Source: Caballeronia sp. BR00000012568055
Lineage (GTDB): Bacteria; Pseudomonadota; Gammaproteobacteria; Burkholderiales; Burkholderiaceae
NCBI RefSeq assembly: GCF_029439455.1
Contig: NZ_JAQFVG010000314.1
Location: 1 to 64,000, forward strand
DNA: 64,000 nucleotides
Reading direction: 5' to 3'
The notes under the pieces were generated by a model that saw only the letters and a program-made list of their open reading frames with translations, was not told where the DNA came from and made no database searches. Below are positions 26,299-35,486 of the stretch, piece by piece. Numbering within the stretch: the first letter of the stretch is position 1; each line of letters opens with the position of its first letter. Position numbers and translations under genes: made by a program.

Positions 26299-27543
26299 AT
26301 GGGCTCCTTGACACGATTCAACCTGACTGAGCTCGTTACGCATTACCACGTCAAAAGCTTTATCGAAACCGGTTATGGCGAAGGCGTATCGTGCAAAGCC
26401 GCACTCGACGCGGGATTTGCACAAGCGATTTCATGCGAGATTTACGATGCAGTTTTCAAGCGAGCGCAGCAAACCGATCAATTGCGGGTCGTGCATTCCG
26501 ACAGCCTCGCGTTTCTTCGGTCGAAAACGGTAAAAGAAAAGCTGGCGGAAGGCCGCAGTCTCATCTTTTTGGATGCCCATTATCCCGGCGCCGATTACGG
26601 CAACGAAAGTTATCGCAGTGAGACGTTCGAGCCGGAGAAGCGGTTGCCGCTGCTTGCGGAACTCGACACACTGCGTGGCATTGCGGATAACGCGCTGATC
26701 GTGCTGGACGATATCCGCATTTATCGGCGCGATTTCAAGGTTGGCTTCGGCGCGCTGCCTGATTGGACCGAAGACGCTTTCGACAAGGAAGCGGAACTTC
26801 TTGCCCTGCTCGGTGCTTTCGAGTCGAGCCATTCGCTGCACTGGTTTTCGGAGGACAGCGGATATGCCGTGCTCTGGCCGCGCGCCTGGGGTGACTGCGG
26901 TCTCACCAAATGGATACAGCCCGGCGATCGCACTCGGCCGAATCACATCACGATCGGCGTGACGGGCACCACCGGCTTCTCGCTCAACCGGCGTCTGCTC
27001 GATGCGCGCTTTTCGAATCGCTGGCTGGTCGGCCAAGGGTTGGATATCGGCGGCGGCGATGACAGTCTGGCAATTTACACGTCGCTGTTTCCGCGGATCG
27101 CCAGCGTCACGGTCTACGACTGGGAACAGGGCGATGCGCAATATCTTCACAACGTGCGCGACGACAGCTTCGACTTTGTCTATTCCGCGCATTGTCTGGA
27201 ACATGTCGTCGATCCGCGCATCGCGATCCGGCACTGGCTGCGTGTCGTCAAGCCGGGCGGCCATCTCGTCATCACCGTGCCGGATGAAGACCTTTACGAG
27301 CAAGGTGTCTGGCCTTCGACATTCAACAACGATCACAAGCACACGTTCACCGTCTTCAAGCAGAAGAGCTGGTCGCCCGTTTCGATCAACATTCTCGAAC
27401 TGTTACGCGGATTCGACCGCGAAGTATCGATCGCGAAAATCGAACGGCTGGATCACAGCTTCCTGCGCGGGTTCGAGCGATTCGACCAGACGCGTTTGCC
27501 TTTCGCCGAATGCGGGATCGAATTCGTGCTGCAGAAAGTGTGA
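26299..27543 (+). CDS. Two-domain protein: methyltransferase-like N-terminus plus class I SAM methyltransferase
   Basis: 414 residues. The N-terminal domain (about 1-200) has a Rossmann-like glycine loop, 'SFIETGYGEGVSCKAAL' (20-36), an acidic strand end SCEIYD (45-50), 'HSDSLAFL' and 'IFLDAHYPGADYG', resembling capsule/O-antigen-type methyltransferases. The C-terminal domain (about 240-414) is a second one: 'GLDIGGGDDSLAIY' (247-260), 'DDSFDFVYSAHCLEHVVDP' (288-306) and 'RVVKPGGHLVITVPDED' (315-331), typical of Methyltransf_11. The substrate is unknown; glycan or lipid modification is a guess from family tendencies. There is no clear ribosome site, and GC is slightly lower than in the neighbours. 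Confidence 0.7.
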   Translation: MGSLTRFNLTELVTHYHVKSFIETGYGEGVSCKAALDAGFAQAISCEIYDAVFKRAQQTDQLRVVHSDSLAFLRSKTVKEKLAEGRSLIFLDAHYPGADYGNESYRSETFEPEKRLPLLAELDTLRGIADNALIVLDDIRIYRRDFKVGFGALPDWTEDAFDKEAELLALLGAFESSHSLHWFSEDSGYAVLWPRAWGDCGLTKWIQPGDRTRPNHITIGVTGTTGFSLNRRLLDARFSNRWLVGQGLDIGGGDDSLAIYTSLFPRIASVTVYDWEQGDAQYLHNVRDDSFDFVYSAHCLEHVVDPRIAIRHWLRVVKPGGHLVITVPDEDLYEQGVWPSTFNNDHKHTFTVFKQKSWSPVSINILELLRGFDREVSIAKIERLDHSFLRGFERFDQTRLPFAECGIEFVLQKV

Positions 27544-27581
27544 GGGAAGTGTGAGGACAGTGTGAGGACAGTGTGAGGATA
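27538..27581. repeat. Four 11-bp tandem repeats overlapping the methyltransferase stop codon
   Basis: GTGTGAGG recurs at 27538, 27549, 27560 and 27571, i.e. an 11-base period (unit close to GTGTGAGGACA). The first copy contains the gene's TGA stop. Because 11 is not a multiple of 3, successive TGA triplets fall in all three frames. Confidence 0.85.
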
Positions 27582-27618
27582 CGCGGCGGTTCAATTCCGA
27601 CCGCCGCAAAGCGTCAAG

Positions 27619-28431
27619 CTACGCCGCGCCGAACTCATCGCCCATTTCGCGTGCGCGCGCATCCGCTGCGAGTGCGCCGCGCACGATGGCATCTTTCACG
27701 CCTTGCGCATCGAACGCGTTCAACGCGGCTGCCGTCGTGCCGCCTTTCGATGTCACACGCTCGCGCAACACGCTCGCCGGTTCGCCCGATTGCGCGGCAA
27801 GCTGCGCCGCGCCCGTGAACGTCGCGACGGCGAGCGCGCGGCCTTGCGCTTCGTCCATGCCGAGCTGGCGCGCGGCTTCCTGCATCGCTTCGATGAAATA
27901 GAACACGTAGGCCGGACCGCTGCCGGAGATCGCCGTGACGGCGTCGAGTTTCGATTCATCGTCGAACCAGACGGCTTCGCCAACGGCTTCGAGTACTTGC
28001 GATGCCAACGCCTTCGCGTCATCGCTTACGCCCGGCAGTGCGGCCAGACCCGTCACGCCCATGCCGATCAGCGCAGGCGTATTCGGCATCGTGCGCACGA
28101 TCTGCGTGTAACCGTTCAGCCAGCGCGACAGATCGCTGGCGCGAATGCCCGCCGCGATGCTGATGATCGTCTGCTTCGTCAGATGCGGCGCGAGCGCCTC
28201 GGCCGCGCTCTTGAGCACTTGCGGCTTGACCGCAATCACCACGGCATCGAATTCGCTGAGCTTTGCATCGATCGATGCGCCCGTCGCGATACCAAACTGC
28301 TTCGCCGTTCGTGCGCGCGCTTCATCGTTGATATCGATAGCGTAAATATCCGCCGCCAACGTCCCGCGTTTGATCAAACCGCCGATAAGCGCCGCAGCCA
28401 TATTGCCGCCGCCGATAAATGCAATTTTCAT
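27619..28431 (-). CDS. proC: Pyrroline-5-carboxylate reductase
   Basis: 270 residues, the usual length. ProC catalyses the last step of proline synthesis, reducing P5C with NAD(P)H. The dinucleotide-binding start KIAFIGGGNMAAALIGGL is followed by 'VKPQVLKSAAEAL', 'RTMPNTPALIGMGVTGL' and the C-terminal signature 'VTSKGGTTAAALNAF'. It lies 17 bases after yggS, a pairing conserved across proteobacteria, and is probably the last gene of the strand-minus run glcD-glcE-glcF-yggS-proC. Confidence 0.96.
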   Translation of the reverse strand: MKIAFIGGGNMAAALIGGLIKRGTLAADIYAIDINDEARARTAKQFGIATGASIDAKLSEFDAVVIAVKPQVLKSAAEALAPHLTKQTIISIAAGIRASDLSRWLNGYTQIVRTMPNTPALIGMGVTGLAALPGVSDDAKALASQVLEAVGEAVWFDDESKLDAVTAISGSGPAYVFYFIEAMQEAARQLGMDEAQGRALAVATFTGAAQLAAQSGEPASVLRERVTSKGGTTAAALNAFDAQGVKDAIVRGALAADARAREMGDEFGAA

Positions 28432-28448
28432 GATGTATTTCGGGAGAG

Positions 28449-29144
28449 TCAGTGGGTGTAAGTGCGCTTGCCGAAAATCGCCGTGCCGATGCGAACCATC
28501 GTCGCGCCTTCGAGCACGGCGGCTTCGAGATCGGCGGACATGCCCATCGAGAGCGTGTCGAGCGGCAGGCCATCGGCGATCAAGGCGCGCATGAGCTCGC
28601 GCAGGCGCGCGTGCGGCACGCGTTGTTCATCGAGCGATTCGGCGGGTTCGGGAATGGCCATCAGGCCGCGCAGACGCAAGCCGGGAAGGGCGGCAACCGC
28701 GTGCGCGAGCGCGGCGGCTTCATCGGGCGATACGCCGCTTTTCGAGTCTTCGCCGCTCACATTCACCTGAATGCACACGTTCAGCGCGCGCGATCCTTCG
28801 GGGCGTTGCGCTGACAAGCGCTCGGCAATCTTCAATCGGTCGATGGAATGCACCCAGTCGAATTGCTCGGCGACCACCTTCGTCTTGTTCGATTGCAACG
28901 GCCCGATGAAATGCCATTCGATCTGCGCGCGCACATCGCTCAGCGCCGCGATCTTGGCGATGCCTTCCTGTACGTAGTTCTCACCGAACGCGCGCTGGCC
29001 GCACTCGAAGGCGGCGCGCACGTCATCGGCGGGAAAGGTTTTGGAGACGGCGAGCAGCGTCACGTCGGCGGCATCGCGCGAAGCCGTTTTCGCGGCTTGG
29101 GCGATGCGTTGCCGTACTTCTTCCAGATGTTGAGCGATGGACAT
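28449..29144 (-). CDS. yggS: YggS family pyridoxal phosphate-binding protein
   Basis: 231 residues, alanine-racemase-like TIM barrel. The PLP lysine is in LLAVSKTFPADDV, and 'FGENYVQEGIAKI', 'IEWHFIGPLQSNK' and 'LSMGMSADLEAAVLEGATMVRIGTAIFG' are family signatures. YggS/PLPBP buffers free PLP and influences amino-acid pools rather than catalysing a known reaction. It lies just upstream of proC, as in many bacteria. Confidence 0.94.
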   Translation of the reverse strand: MSIAQHLEEVRQRIAQAAKTASRDAADVTLLAVSKTFPADDVRAAFECGQRAFGENYVQEGIAKIAALSDVRAQIEWHFIGPLQSNKTKVVAEQFDWVHSIDRLKIAERLSAQRPEGSRALNVCIQVNVSGEDSKSGVSPDEAAALAHAVAALPGLRLRGLMAIPEPAESLDEQRVPHARLRELMRALIADGLPLDTLSMGMSADLEAAVLEGATMVRIGTAIFGKRTYTH

Positions 29145-29189
29145 GCGAGGGGAAACGTTCAGAGCAATCTGAGCATTATACGAAGCGCA

Positions 29190-30416
29190 TCAGCCGTAAA
29201 TCAGATGCTCCAGCAGTTGAATCCAGTGCGTGACGGGCGTGGACGTGCCGCTCTGCAAATGCGCGATACACCCGACATTCGCCGACACGATCACCTGCGG
29301 CTCGGTCTTCTCCAGCCGGTCGAGCTTCTGATTACGCAGCGTGTACGAGAGCTTCGGCTGCAACACCGAATACGTTCCCGCCGATCCACAGCACAAGTGG
29401 CTATCCGCCGGAAGCCGCACTTCGAGTCCGAGCGCCGTCAGCAATTGCTCGATGCGTCCGCGAATCTGCTGCCCGTGCTGCAAGGTACACGGCGGGTGAT
29501 ACGCGACCGTATGCACGCTGCGCCGACGCGCGAGCGCCGTCAGTTCTTCTTCGTACTGCGGCAGAATTTCGGCCAGATCGCGCGTCATATCGACGATGCG
29601 TTGCGCCTTTTCCGCGTACTTCGGATCGTGCCGCAGCAGATGCGCGTATTCCTTCACCGTCGCGCCGCAGCCCGACGCGTTCATCACAATCGCCTCGACG
29701 CCGCTTTCCACATACGGCCACCATGCGTCGATGTTGTTGCGCACGTCGTCCAGCGCGTCGTCGTTGTAGCCGAGATGCAGGCGGATCGCGCCGCAGCAGC
29801 CTGCGTCCGGCGCGGTGACGATTTCGATGCCGAGCGCATCGAAAACGCGCGCGGTGGCGGTGTTGACGTTGGGCATCATCGCGGGTTGCACGCAGCCGGC
29901 GAGCATCAGCATCTTGCGATCGTGCTTCGCGGTTGGCGCGGCAAGCGGCTTTTCGGGCACCGGAATCTTCGCGCGTAGTTTGCGCGGCAGGAAGGTGCGG
30001 AACTGCTGGCCGAGCTTCATCGCGGGCGTGAAGATCGTGCTGTTCGGCAGCAGGCTTGCGAGCATGCGACGCTGCACGCGCTGCGACATCGGACGCTCGA
30101 CTTTCTCTTCCACCACTTTGCGCCCGATTTCCACCAGCCGTCCGTATTGCACGCCGGACGGGCAGGTGCTTTCGCAATTGCGGCAAGTGAGGCAGCGGTC
30201 CAGATGCATCTGCGTGCTGCGTGTGACCGGCGCGCCTTCCAGCATCTGTTTCATCAAATAGATGCGGCCGCGCGGCCCGTCGAGTTCGTCGCCGAGCAGT
30301 TGATACGTCGGGCAGGTCGCCGTGCAGAAGCCGCAATGTACGCACTTGCGCAGGATGGCATCGGCTTCGTCGCCGTCTGCGGTGCCGCGGATGAAGTCAG
30401 CGAGATTGGTTTGCAT
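29190..30416 (-). CDS. glcF: Glycolate oxidase iron-sulfur subunit GlcF
   Basis: 408 residues. Two 4Fe-4S motifs lie in the N-terminal part: CVHCGFCTATCP (about 25-36) and CLTCRNCESTCP (about 76-87). Two CCG-type domains follow ('GCVQPAMMPNVNTAT...GCCGAIRLHLG' and 'YHPPCTLQHGQQIRG...CCGSAGTYSVLQP'). With GlcD and GlcE it oxidises glycolate to glyoxylate at the membrane, passing electrons to quinone. It is the third gene of glcDEF. Confidence 0.94.
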   Translation of the reverse strand: MQTNLADFIRGTADGDEADAILRKCVHCGFCTATCPTYQLLGDELDGPRGRIYLMKQMLEGAPVTRSTQMHLDRCLTCRNCESTCPSGVQYGRLVEIGRKVVEEKVERPMSQRVQRRMLASLLPNSTIFTPAMKLGQQFRTFLPRKLRAKIPVPEKPLAAPTAKHDRKMLMLAGCVQPAMMPNVNTATARVFDALGIEIVTAPDAGCCGAIRLHLGYNDDALDDVRNNIDAWWPYVESGVEAIVMNASGCGATVKEYAHLLRHDPKYAEKAQRIVDMTRDLAEILPQYEEELTALARRRSVHTVAYHPPCTLQHGQQIRGRIEQLLTALGLEVRLPADSHLCCGSAGTYSVLQPKLSYTLRNQKLDRLEKTEPQVIVSANVGCIAHLQSGTSTPVTHWIQLLEHLIYG

Positions 30417-30448
30417 CGCTCGTTCTCGTGTTCTCGTCGGCTGGCTGG

Positions 30449-31537
30449 CTAGAAATCGGGATAGAGACGCGCGCGATTGAAAACGCGCGCCGGATCAAAT
30501 GCGGTTTTGAGACCGCGATGCATCTTCATCAGCGGCGCGGGCAGCGGCGTGAAGACGCCTGCATTGCGGTCATACGCGGAACCCGCGCGGAAGATAGTCG
30601 CGTGGCCACCCGCCTGTTTCGCGCTGATGCGCACGGTCTGCGGATCGGTGTCGGTGATCCACCAGCGTTGCGCGCCGCCCCATTCCATCAACTGCGCGCC
30701 CGGCAAGTGCAAAGGCTCCGCGATCGATGGCAACGCCAGCCGCCACAGCGCCGAACGCGGTTCGATCACCGCGAAAAACGGGTCCGTCTGTTCACGCATG
30801 CCGACCCAGAAACGGTCGGCTTCGACGGCATCGACCACTTCGCCGCCGAGCGTCGTGCGCGCGGTTTTCACTGCCGCTTCCGCGCCCGCCAGACGCAGCG
30901 CCAGCGTGCCATCGCGCCACGCGCTGCCGGTGATCGGCAAGGGATGGCCGCCCCATTCGTTGAGCTTGCGCACGCCGTCGGTGGCGTGCATATCGAATTT
31001 GAGCGTGGCTTCGGCGACCGGACGCGGCAACACTTTGATCGACAGTTGCAGAATCAGCCCGAGCGTGCCGAGCGAACCCGCGAGCAGACGCGATACGTCG
31101 TAGCCCGCCACGTTCTTCACCACTTGCCCGCCGAAATGCAGCACTTGTCCGTGTCCGTTCATCACCACCGCGCCGAGCACGAAGTCGCGCGGTGCGCCGG
31201 TCCACGCGCGACGCGGTCCGGCCAGCCCCGCCGCGATGCAGCCGCCCAGCGTCGCGCCGCGTCCGAAATGCGGCGGCTCGAACGGCAGCATCTGATCGTG
31301 CTCGCGGAGTTTGGCTTCGATGACAGCAAGCGGAGTGCCGCTCTTCGCGGTGATGACGAGTTCCGCCGGATCGTAGGCGACGATACCGCTGTGCGCGCGG
31401 GTATCGAGTATTTCGCCTTGCAGCGTCTGGCCGTACCAGTCCTTGGTGCCGCCGCCGCGAATGCGCAGCAGCGTGCCGCTTTCCGTGGCACGCGCGATCC
31501 TCTCCGACCAGCCGGCGACGATGTCGTCCTGTTCCAT
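30449..31537 (-). CDS. glcE: Glycolate oxidase FAD-binding subunit GlcE
   Basis: 362 residues from the ATG at 31537. It is a shortened FAD-binding-4 family protein: 'GRGATLGGCIAAGLAGPRRAWTGAPRDFVLGAVVMNG' and 'VVKNVAGYDVSRLLAGSLGTLGLI' mark the PCMH FAD fold. The frame runs open for 109 codons upstream, into the glcD end, but that part is compositionally odd and unlike GlcE. It sits 32 bases before glcF. Confidence 0.93.
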   Translation of the reverse strand: MEQDDIVAGWSERIARATESGTLLRIRGGGTKDWYGQTLQGEILDTRAHSGIVAYDPAELVITAKSGTPLAVIEAKLREHDQMLPFEPPHFGRGATLGGCIAAGLAGPRRAWTGAPRDFVLGAVVMNGHGQVLHFGGQVVKNVAGYDVSRLLAGSLGTLGLILQLSIKVLPRPVAEATLKFDMHATDGVRKLNEWGGHPLPITGSAWRDGTLALRLAGAEAAVKTARTTLGGEVVDAVEADRFWVGMREQTDPFFAVIEPRSALWRLALPSIAEPLHLPGAQLMEWGGAQRWWITDTDPQTVRISAKQAGGHATIFRAGSAYDRNAGVFTPLPAPLMKMHRGLKTAFDPARVFNRARLYPDF

Positions 31538-31655
31538 GATGTCCCGCTCTGAGATGCGTTTTTTTACGGCTGTCCGGTCGATTGTACTGGCCGTTTTACG
31601 ACGTAATACCCGGTGAAACGTGGATAGCGGAACTGTTTTGCGCTTCCTGAAAGCT

Positions 31656-33200
31656 TTAGAAGCGCGGTAACTCGGGATGCGGCAGCAGTCCGCCGCGTAC
31701 GTGCATCTTCCCGTATTCGGCGCAACGCGCACGCGTCGGGATACCTTTATCGGGATTGAGCAGGAACGGCGGATCGAACGCGCGTTTGACGGCGAAGAAG
31801 GTATCGCGCTCTTCCGGCGAAAATTGCACGCACATCGAATTGATTTTTTCGATGCCCACGCCATGCTCGCCCGTCACCGTGCCGCCCAGTTCCACGCACG
31901 CTTCGAGAATGTCGCAGCCGAATGCTTCCGCGCGATGCCATTCGTCGAGATCGTTGCCATTGAAGAGAATGAGCGGGTGCATGTTGCCATCGCCCGCATG
32001 GAACACGTTGATACAGCGCAACGCGTACTTCTTCTCCATCTCTTCGATGCGTTTGAGCAGCGGCCCGATAGAACGCCGCGGCACCGTGCCGTCCATGCAG
32101 TAATAGTCGGGCGAAATGCGGCCCGCAGCGGGAAACGCGTTCTTGCGCCCCGACCAGAACTTGAGTCGCTCGCTTTCGGAACGCGAAATCTGAATGCGCG
32201 ATGCGCCATGCTCGCGCAACACGGCCGTCATGCGCACGATTTCCTCCGCGACTTCGTCGTGCGTACCGTCCGATTCGCACAGCAAAATGGCGGCGGCGTC
32301 CAGATCGTAGCCGGCCTTGACGAACTCCTCGACGGCGCGCGTCGCGGGTTTGTCCATCATTTCCAGACCCGCCGGAATGATGCCCGCAGCGATGATCGCG
32401 GCGACCGCGTTGCCGCCTTTCACGACATCGTCGAAGCTGGCCATGATGACTTGCGCGGTCTGCGGCTTCGGAATCAGCTTGACGACGATTTCCGTGACGA
32501 TCGCGAACATGCCTTCGCTGCCGATCAGCACGGCGAGCAGATCGAGACCGGGCGCATCCGGCGCGAGCGAGCCGAATTCCACGACATCGCCGTCGATGGT
32601 CACTGCGCGCACGCGCATGACGTTATGAACGGTCAGGCCGTATTTGAGGCAATGCACGCCGCCCGAATTTTCGCTGACGTTACCGCCGATCGTGCACGCA
32701 ATCTGCGATGACGGATCGGGCGCGTAATACAGCCCATAAGGCGCGGCGGCTTCGGAAATGGCGAGATTGCGCACGCCGGGCTGCACGGTCGCGGTGCGCG
32801 CGTAGGGATCGACTTCGATGATCTTGCGAAAGCGCGCCAGCGACAACACGATGCCATGACGAATCGGCATTGCGCCGCCTGACAGCCCGGTGCCCGCGCC
32901 GCGCGGCACGATCGGCACATTCAGACGCGAGCAAATCTGCACGATGCGCTGCACCTGCGCTTCGGTTTCCGGCAAGGCGACCGCGAGCGGCAGCCGCCGA
33001 TACGCGGCAAGGCCATCGCATTCATAGGCGGCGGTGTCTTCATCGCGGAACAGCAAACAATGCGATGGCAGCACAGCCATCAGCGCCTGAACCACTTCGC
33101 GCTGACGCACGGCGAGCTGATCTTCCGTCAGTTCTTCGGCTTCCTCGTGCGGCAGATTCGGCGACATTTGCTGATGCTTCAATTCGTCGGGTGCGTTCAT
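31656..33200 (-). CDS. glcD: Glycolate oxidase FAD-linked subunit GlcD
   Basis: 514 residues. FAD-binding-4 domain ('VPIVPRGAGTGLSGGAMPIRHGIVLSL', 'TIGGNVSENSGGVHCLKYG') and FAD-oxidase C-terminal domain with 'VFHAGDGNMHPLILF' and 'TVTGEHGVGIEKI'. It carries the catalytic flavin for 2-hydroxyacid oxidation. The ATG at 33200 is preceded by a strong GGAGGAGAC site. It is the first gene of glcDEF and has a ~20-residue N-terminal extension relative to shorter homologues. Confidence 0.94.
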   Translation of the reverse strand: MNAPDELKHQQMSPNLPHEEAEELTEDQLAVRQREVVQALMAVLPSHCLLFRDEDTAAYECDGLAAYRRLPLAVALPETEAQVQRIVQICSRLNVPIVPRGAGTGLSGGAMPIRHGIVLSLARFRKIIEVDPYARTATVQPGVRNLAISEAAAPYGLYYAPDPSSQIACTIGGNVSENSGGVHCLKYGLTVHNVMRVRAVTIDGDVVEFGSLAPDAPGLDLLAVLIGSEGMFAIVTEIVVKLIPKPQTAQVIMASFDDVVKGGNAVAAIIAAGIIPAGLEMMDKPATRAVEEFVKAGYDLDAAAILLCESDGTHDEVAEEIVRMTAVLREHGASRIQISRSESERLKFWSGRKNAFPAAGRISPDYYCMDGTVPRRSIGPLLKRIEEMEKKYALRCINVFHAGDGNMHPLILFNGNDLDEWHRAEAFGCDILEACVELGGTVTGEHGVGIEKINSMCVQFSPEERDTFFAVKRAFDPPFLLNPDKGIPTRARCAEYGKMHVRGGLLPHPELPRF

Positions 33201-33265
33201 GTCTCCTCCGTTTCTTTTCGCGCTCGTTCGACGCTTCGACGATTCGGCTATCTTGCTCGACTTCG

Positions 33266-34681
33266 TCAGGCTTCGAAAGCGAAGATTTTCCCCGGATTCA
33301 TCATATTGCGCGGATCGAGCGCGTGTTTGATGGCGCGCATCACGCCGATCGCATCTTCACCGTGCTCCTCGACCAGAAAACGCATCTTGTGCAGACCGAC
33401 GCCGTGCTCGCCGGTGCACGTGCCTCCCATCTTCAGCGCCCGCGACACGATTCGATGGTTGATGCTTTCCGCTTCTTCCAACTCTTCGGGCTTGGCCGGA
33501 TCGAGCAACATCGCGACGTGGAAATTGCCATCGCCCACGTGACCGACGATCGGGCAGGGCAGCGACGACTTCAGCAAATCCTGTTCGGTTTCCATCACGC
33601 ATTCGGCGAGACGGGAGATCGGCACGCAGACATCGGTCGTGACGGCGCGGCAGCCGGGCTTCAGTTGCAGCATCGCGAAATAGGCGCTGTGACGCGCGTT
33701 CCACAGACGGCTGCGGTCTTCGGGCCGCGTCGCCCATTCGAAATCGGTGCCGTGATTCTCCGACGTGATTTCCTGCACGGTTTCCGCCTGTTCCTTGACG
33801 CCGGATTCGGTGCCGTGGAATTCGAAGAACAGCATCGGCGATTCGCGCAGCGTGAGATTCGAATGCTTGTTGATGGCGCGGACCGCGAGTTTATCGACGA
33901 ACTCGACGCGCGCGATCGGCACGCCCATCTGAATGGTTTCGATGACGGCGCGCACGGCATCGCCCATCGACGGGAACGCGCAGACGGCGGCGGAAATGGC
34001 TTCCGGCTGCGGGTAAAGCCGCACGGTGATTTCGGTGATGACGCCGAGCGTGCCTTCCGAACCGACGAACAAGCGCGTCAGGTCATACCCCGCCGACGAT
34101 TTGCGCGCGCGCGTGCCGGTCTTGATGACGCGGCCATCGGCGGTGGCGACGGTGAGGCCGAGGACGTTTTCGCGCATCGTGCCGTAGCGCACGGCGTTGG
34201 TGCCGGACGCGCGCGTGGCCGTCATGCCGCCGATGCTGGCGTCGGCGCCTGGATCGATCGGGAAGAACAGGCCGGTGTCTTTCAGCGCTTCATTGAGCTG
34301 CTTGCGGGAGATGCCGGGCTGCACGGTGACGGTGAGATCTTCGGCGTTGATCGCGATCACGTCCTTCATTTCCGACAGATCGATCGATACCCCGCCTTGC
34401 ACCGCAAGCAAATGCCCTTCGAGCGACGAGCCGTTGCCGTAGGGAATGATCGGCGTATCGTGTTCCGCGCACAGCCTGACGATGGCCTGCACTTCTTCCG
34501 TGCTGCGCGCGAAGACGACGGCGTCGGGCAGTTGCGGATCAAACGGCGATTCGTCGCGGCCGTGGTGTTCGCGGACGGCTTGCGCGGTGGACACGCGATC
34601 GGCGAATTGCGCTTTGAGCGAATCGAGCAGTGCGGAAGGAAACGGGCGGCGCAGGGCGTTTTGTTCGGCGGGGTGGTTCAC
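33266..34681 (-). CDS. FAD-linked D-lactate dehydrogenase/2-hydroxyacid oxidase
   Basis: 471 residues from a GTG start at 34681, chosen because GGAG lies 8-11 bases upstream and no ATG is near; a longer frame is open but has no good signal. FAD-binding-4 domain ('IPYGNGSSLEGHLLAVQGG', 'GGMTATRASGTNAVRYGTM', 'FVGSEGTLGVITEI') and C-terminal oxidase domain ('IVGHVGDGNFHVAML', 'CTGEHGVGLHKMRFL'). It resembles cytochrome-type D-lactate dehydrogenases (Dld/LDHD) more than GlcD. It lies 65 bases upstream of glcD on the same strand, so may be expressed with glcDEF and widen the substrate range. Confidence 0.85.
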   Translation of the reverse strand: MNHPAEQNALRRPFPSALLDSLKAQFADRVSTAQAVREHHGRDESPFDPQLPDAVVFARSTEEVQAIVRLCAEHDTPIIPYGNGSSLEGHLLAVQGGVSIDLSEMKDVIAINAEDLTVTVQPGISRKQLNEALKDTGLFFPIDPGADASIGGMTATRASGTNAVRYGTMRENVLGLTVATADGRVIKTGTRARKSSAGYDLTRLFVGSEGTLGVITEITVRLYPQPEAISAAVCAFPSMGDAVRAVIETIQMGVPIARVEFVDKLAVRAINKHSNLTLRESPMLFFEFHGTESGVKEQAETVQEITSENHGTDFEWATRPEDRSRLWNARHSAYFAMLQLKPGCRAVTTDVCVPISRLAECVMETEQDLLKSSLPCPIVGHVGDGNFHVAMLLDPAKPEELEEAESINHRIVSRALKMGGTCTGEHGVGLHKMRFLVEEHGEDAIGVMRAIKHALDPRNMMNPGKIFAFEA

Positions 34682-34852
34682 GGGGGTCTCCGTTTTTCGA
34701 GCTTTCTGCGCTGTGGTGCGGTTCTGCGCGCGTGATGGGTATGCCGGTTGCAAGGCTTATCTCATTTTACGCCGATGCCGCGATGCCCGGCTGTTGGGGC
34801 TCTCCGGGCTTTTTCGATGCCTATAATGATTTCGTTCTTATTGGAGACGATG

Positions 34853-35413
34853 ATGGGTAACCGCCTTAGCAAGATTGCGACGCGTACGGGTGACGATGGA
34901 ACCACTGGCCTCGGCGATGGCCGCCGCGTCTCAAAAGACGATGCGCGGATTCAAGCGATTGGCGATGTGGATGAGCTTAATTCTTGTATTGGGGTTTTGC
35001 TCTGTGAGCCGTTGCCGCCTGATGTGCGTAATGCGCTGACTCAGATTCAGAACGATTTATTTGATTTGGGCGGGGAATTATCCATCCCCGGCCATTCAAT
35101 GATTGCCGATGCGCATTTGGAACGGCTGGATGGTTGGCTCGCGGAATATAACGGGACGCTGCCGGCGTTGAAGGAGTTTATTTTGCCGGGCGGGTCGAGA
35201 GGGGCGGCTATGGCGCATGTTTGCCGTACTGTGTGTCGTCGAGCTGAACGCTCAATTGTGGCGCTCAGCCGCGTTGACGCCGATGGCGTTAATGATGACC
35301 CGAGGCGATATGTTAATCGATTGTCGGATTTGTTGTTTGTGTTGGCGCGCGTGTTGAATCGGGCGGATGGGGGAAGCGACGTCCTTTGGACGCACTCTCA
35401 TTCAGAAAAGTAA
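34853..35413 (+). CDS. Cob(I)alamin adenosyltransferase, PduO type
   Basis: 186 residues from the ATG at 34853 (GGAG site 7-10 bases upstream). The ATP-binding N-terminus 'IATRTGDDGTTGLGDGRRVSKDD' is diagnostic of PduO/MMAB enzymes, which attach 5'-deoxyadenosine to cobalamin; 'FILPGGSRGAAMAHVCRTVCRRAER' and 'YVNRLSDLLFVLAR' follow. A TATAAT hexamer lies at 34822-34827. The second half uses many AT-ending codons, unlike most neighbours. No cobalamin-dependent enzyme or cobalamin biosynthesis gene is adjacent. Confidence 0.93.
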   Translation: MGNRLSKIATRTGDDGTTGLGDGRRVSKDDARIQAIGDVDELNSCIGVLLCEPLPPDVRNALTQIQNDLFDLGGELSIPGHSMIADAHLERLDGWLAEYNGTLPALKEFILPGGSRGAAMAHVCRTVCRRAERSIVALSRVDADGVNDDPRRYVNRLSDLLFVLARVLNRADGGSDVLWTHSHSEK

Positions 35414-35486
35414 GAGATAACCAGGTAAGAAAAAATTTGTTTTATTAGTTGAAATGTACCTTTCCGTGATTTAAGTTTCTTCGAGC

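Noticed and set aside
31538-31864. 109-codon upstream extension of glcE
   Set aside because: The added region overlaps the end of glcD in another frame and has no similarity to GlcE; the ATG at 31537 fits the family start.
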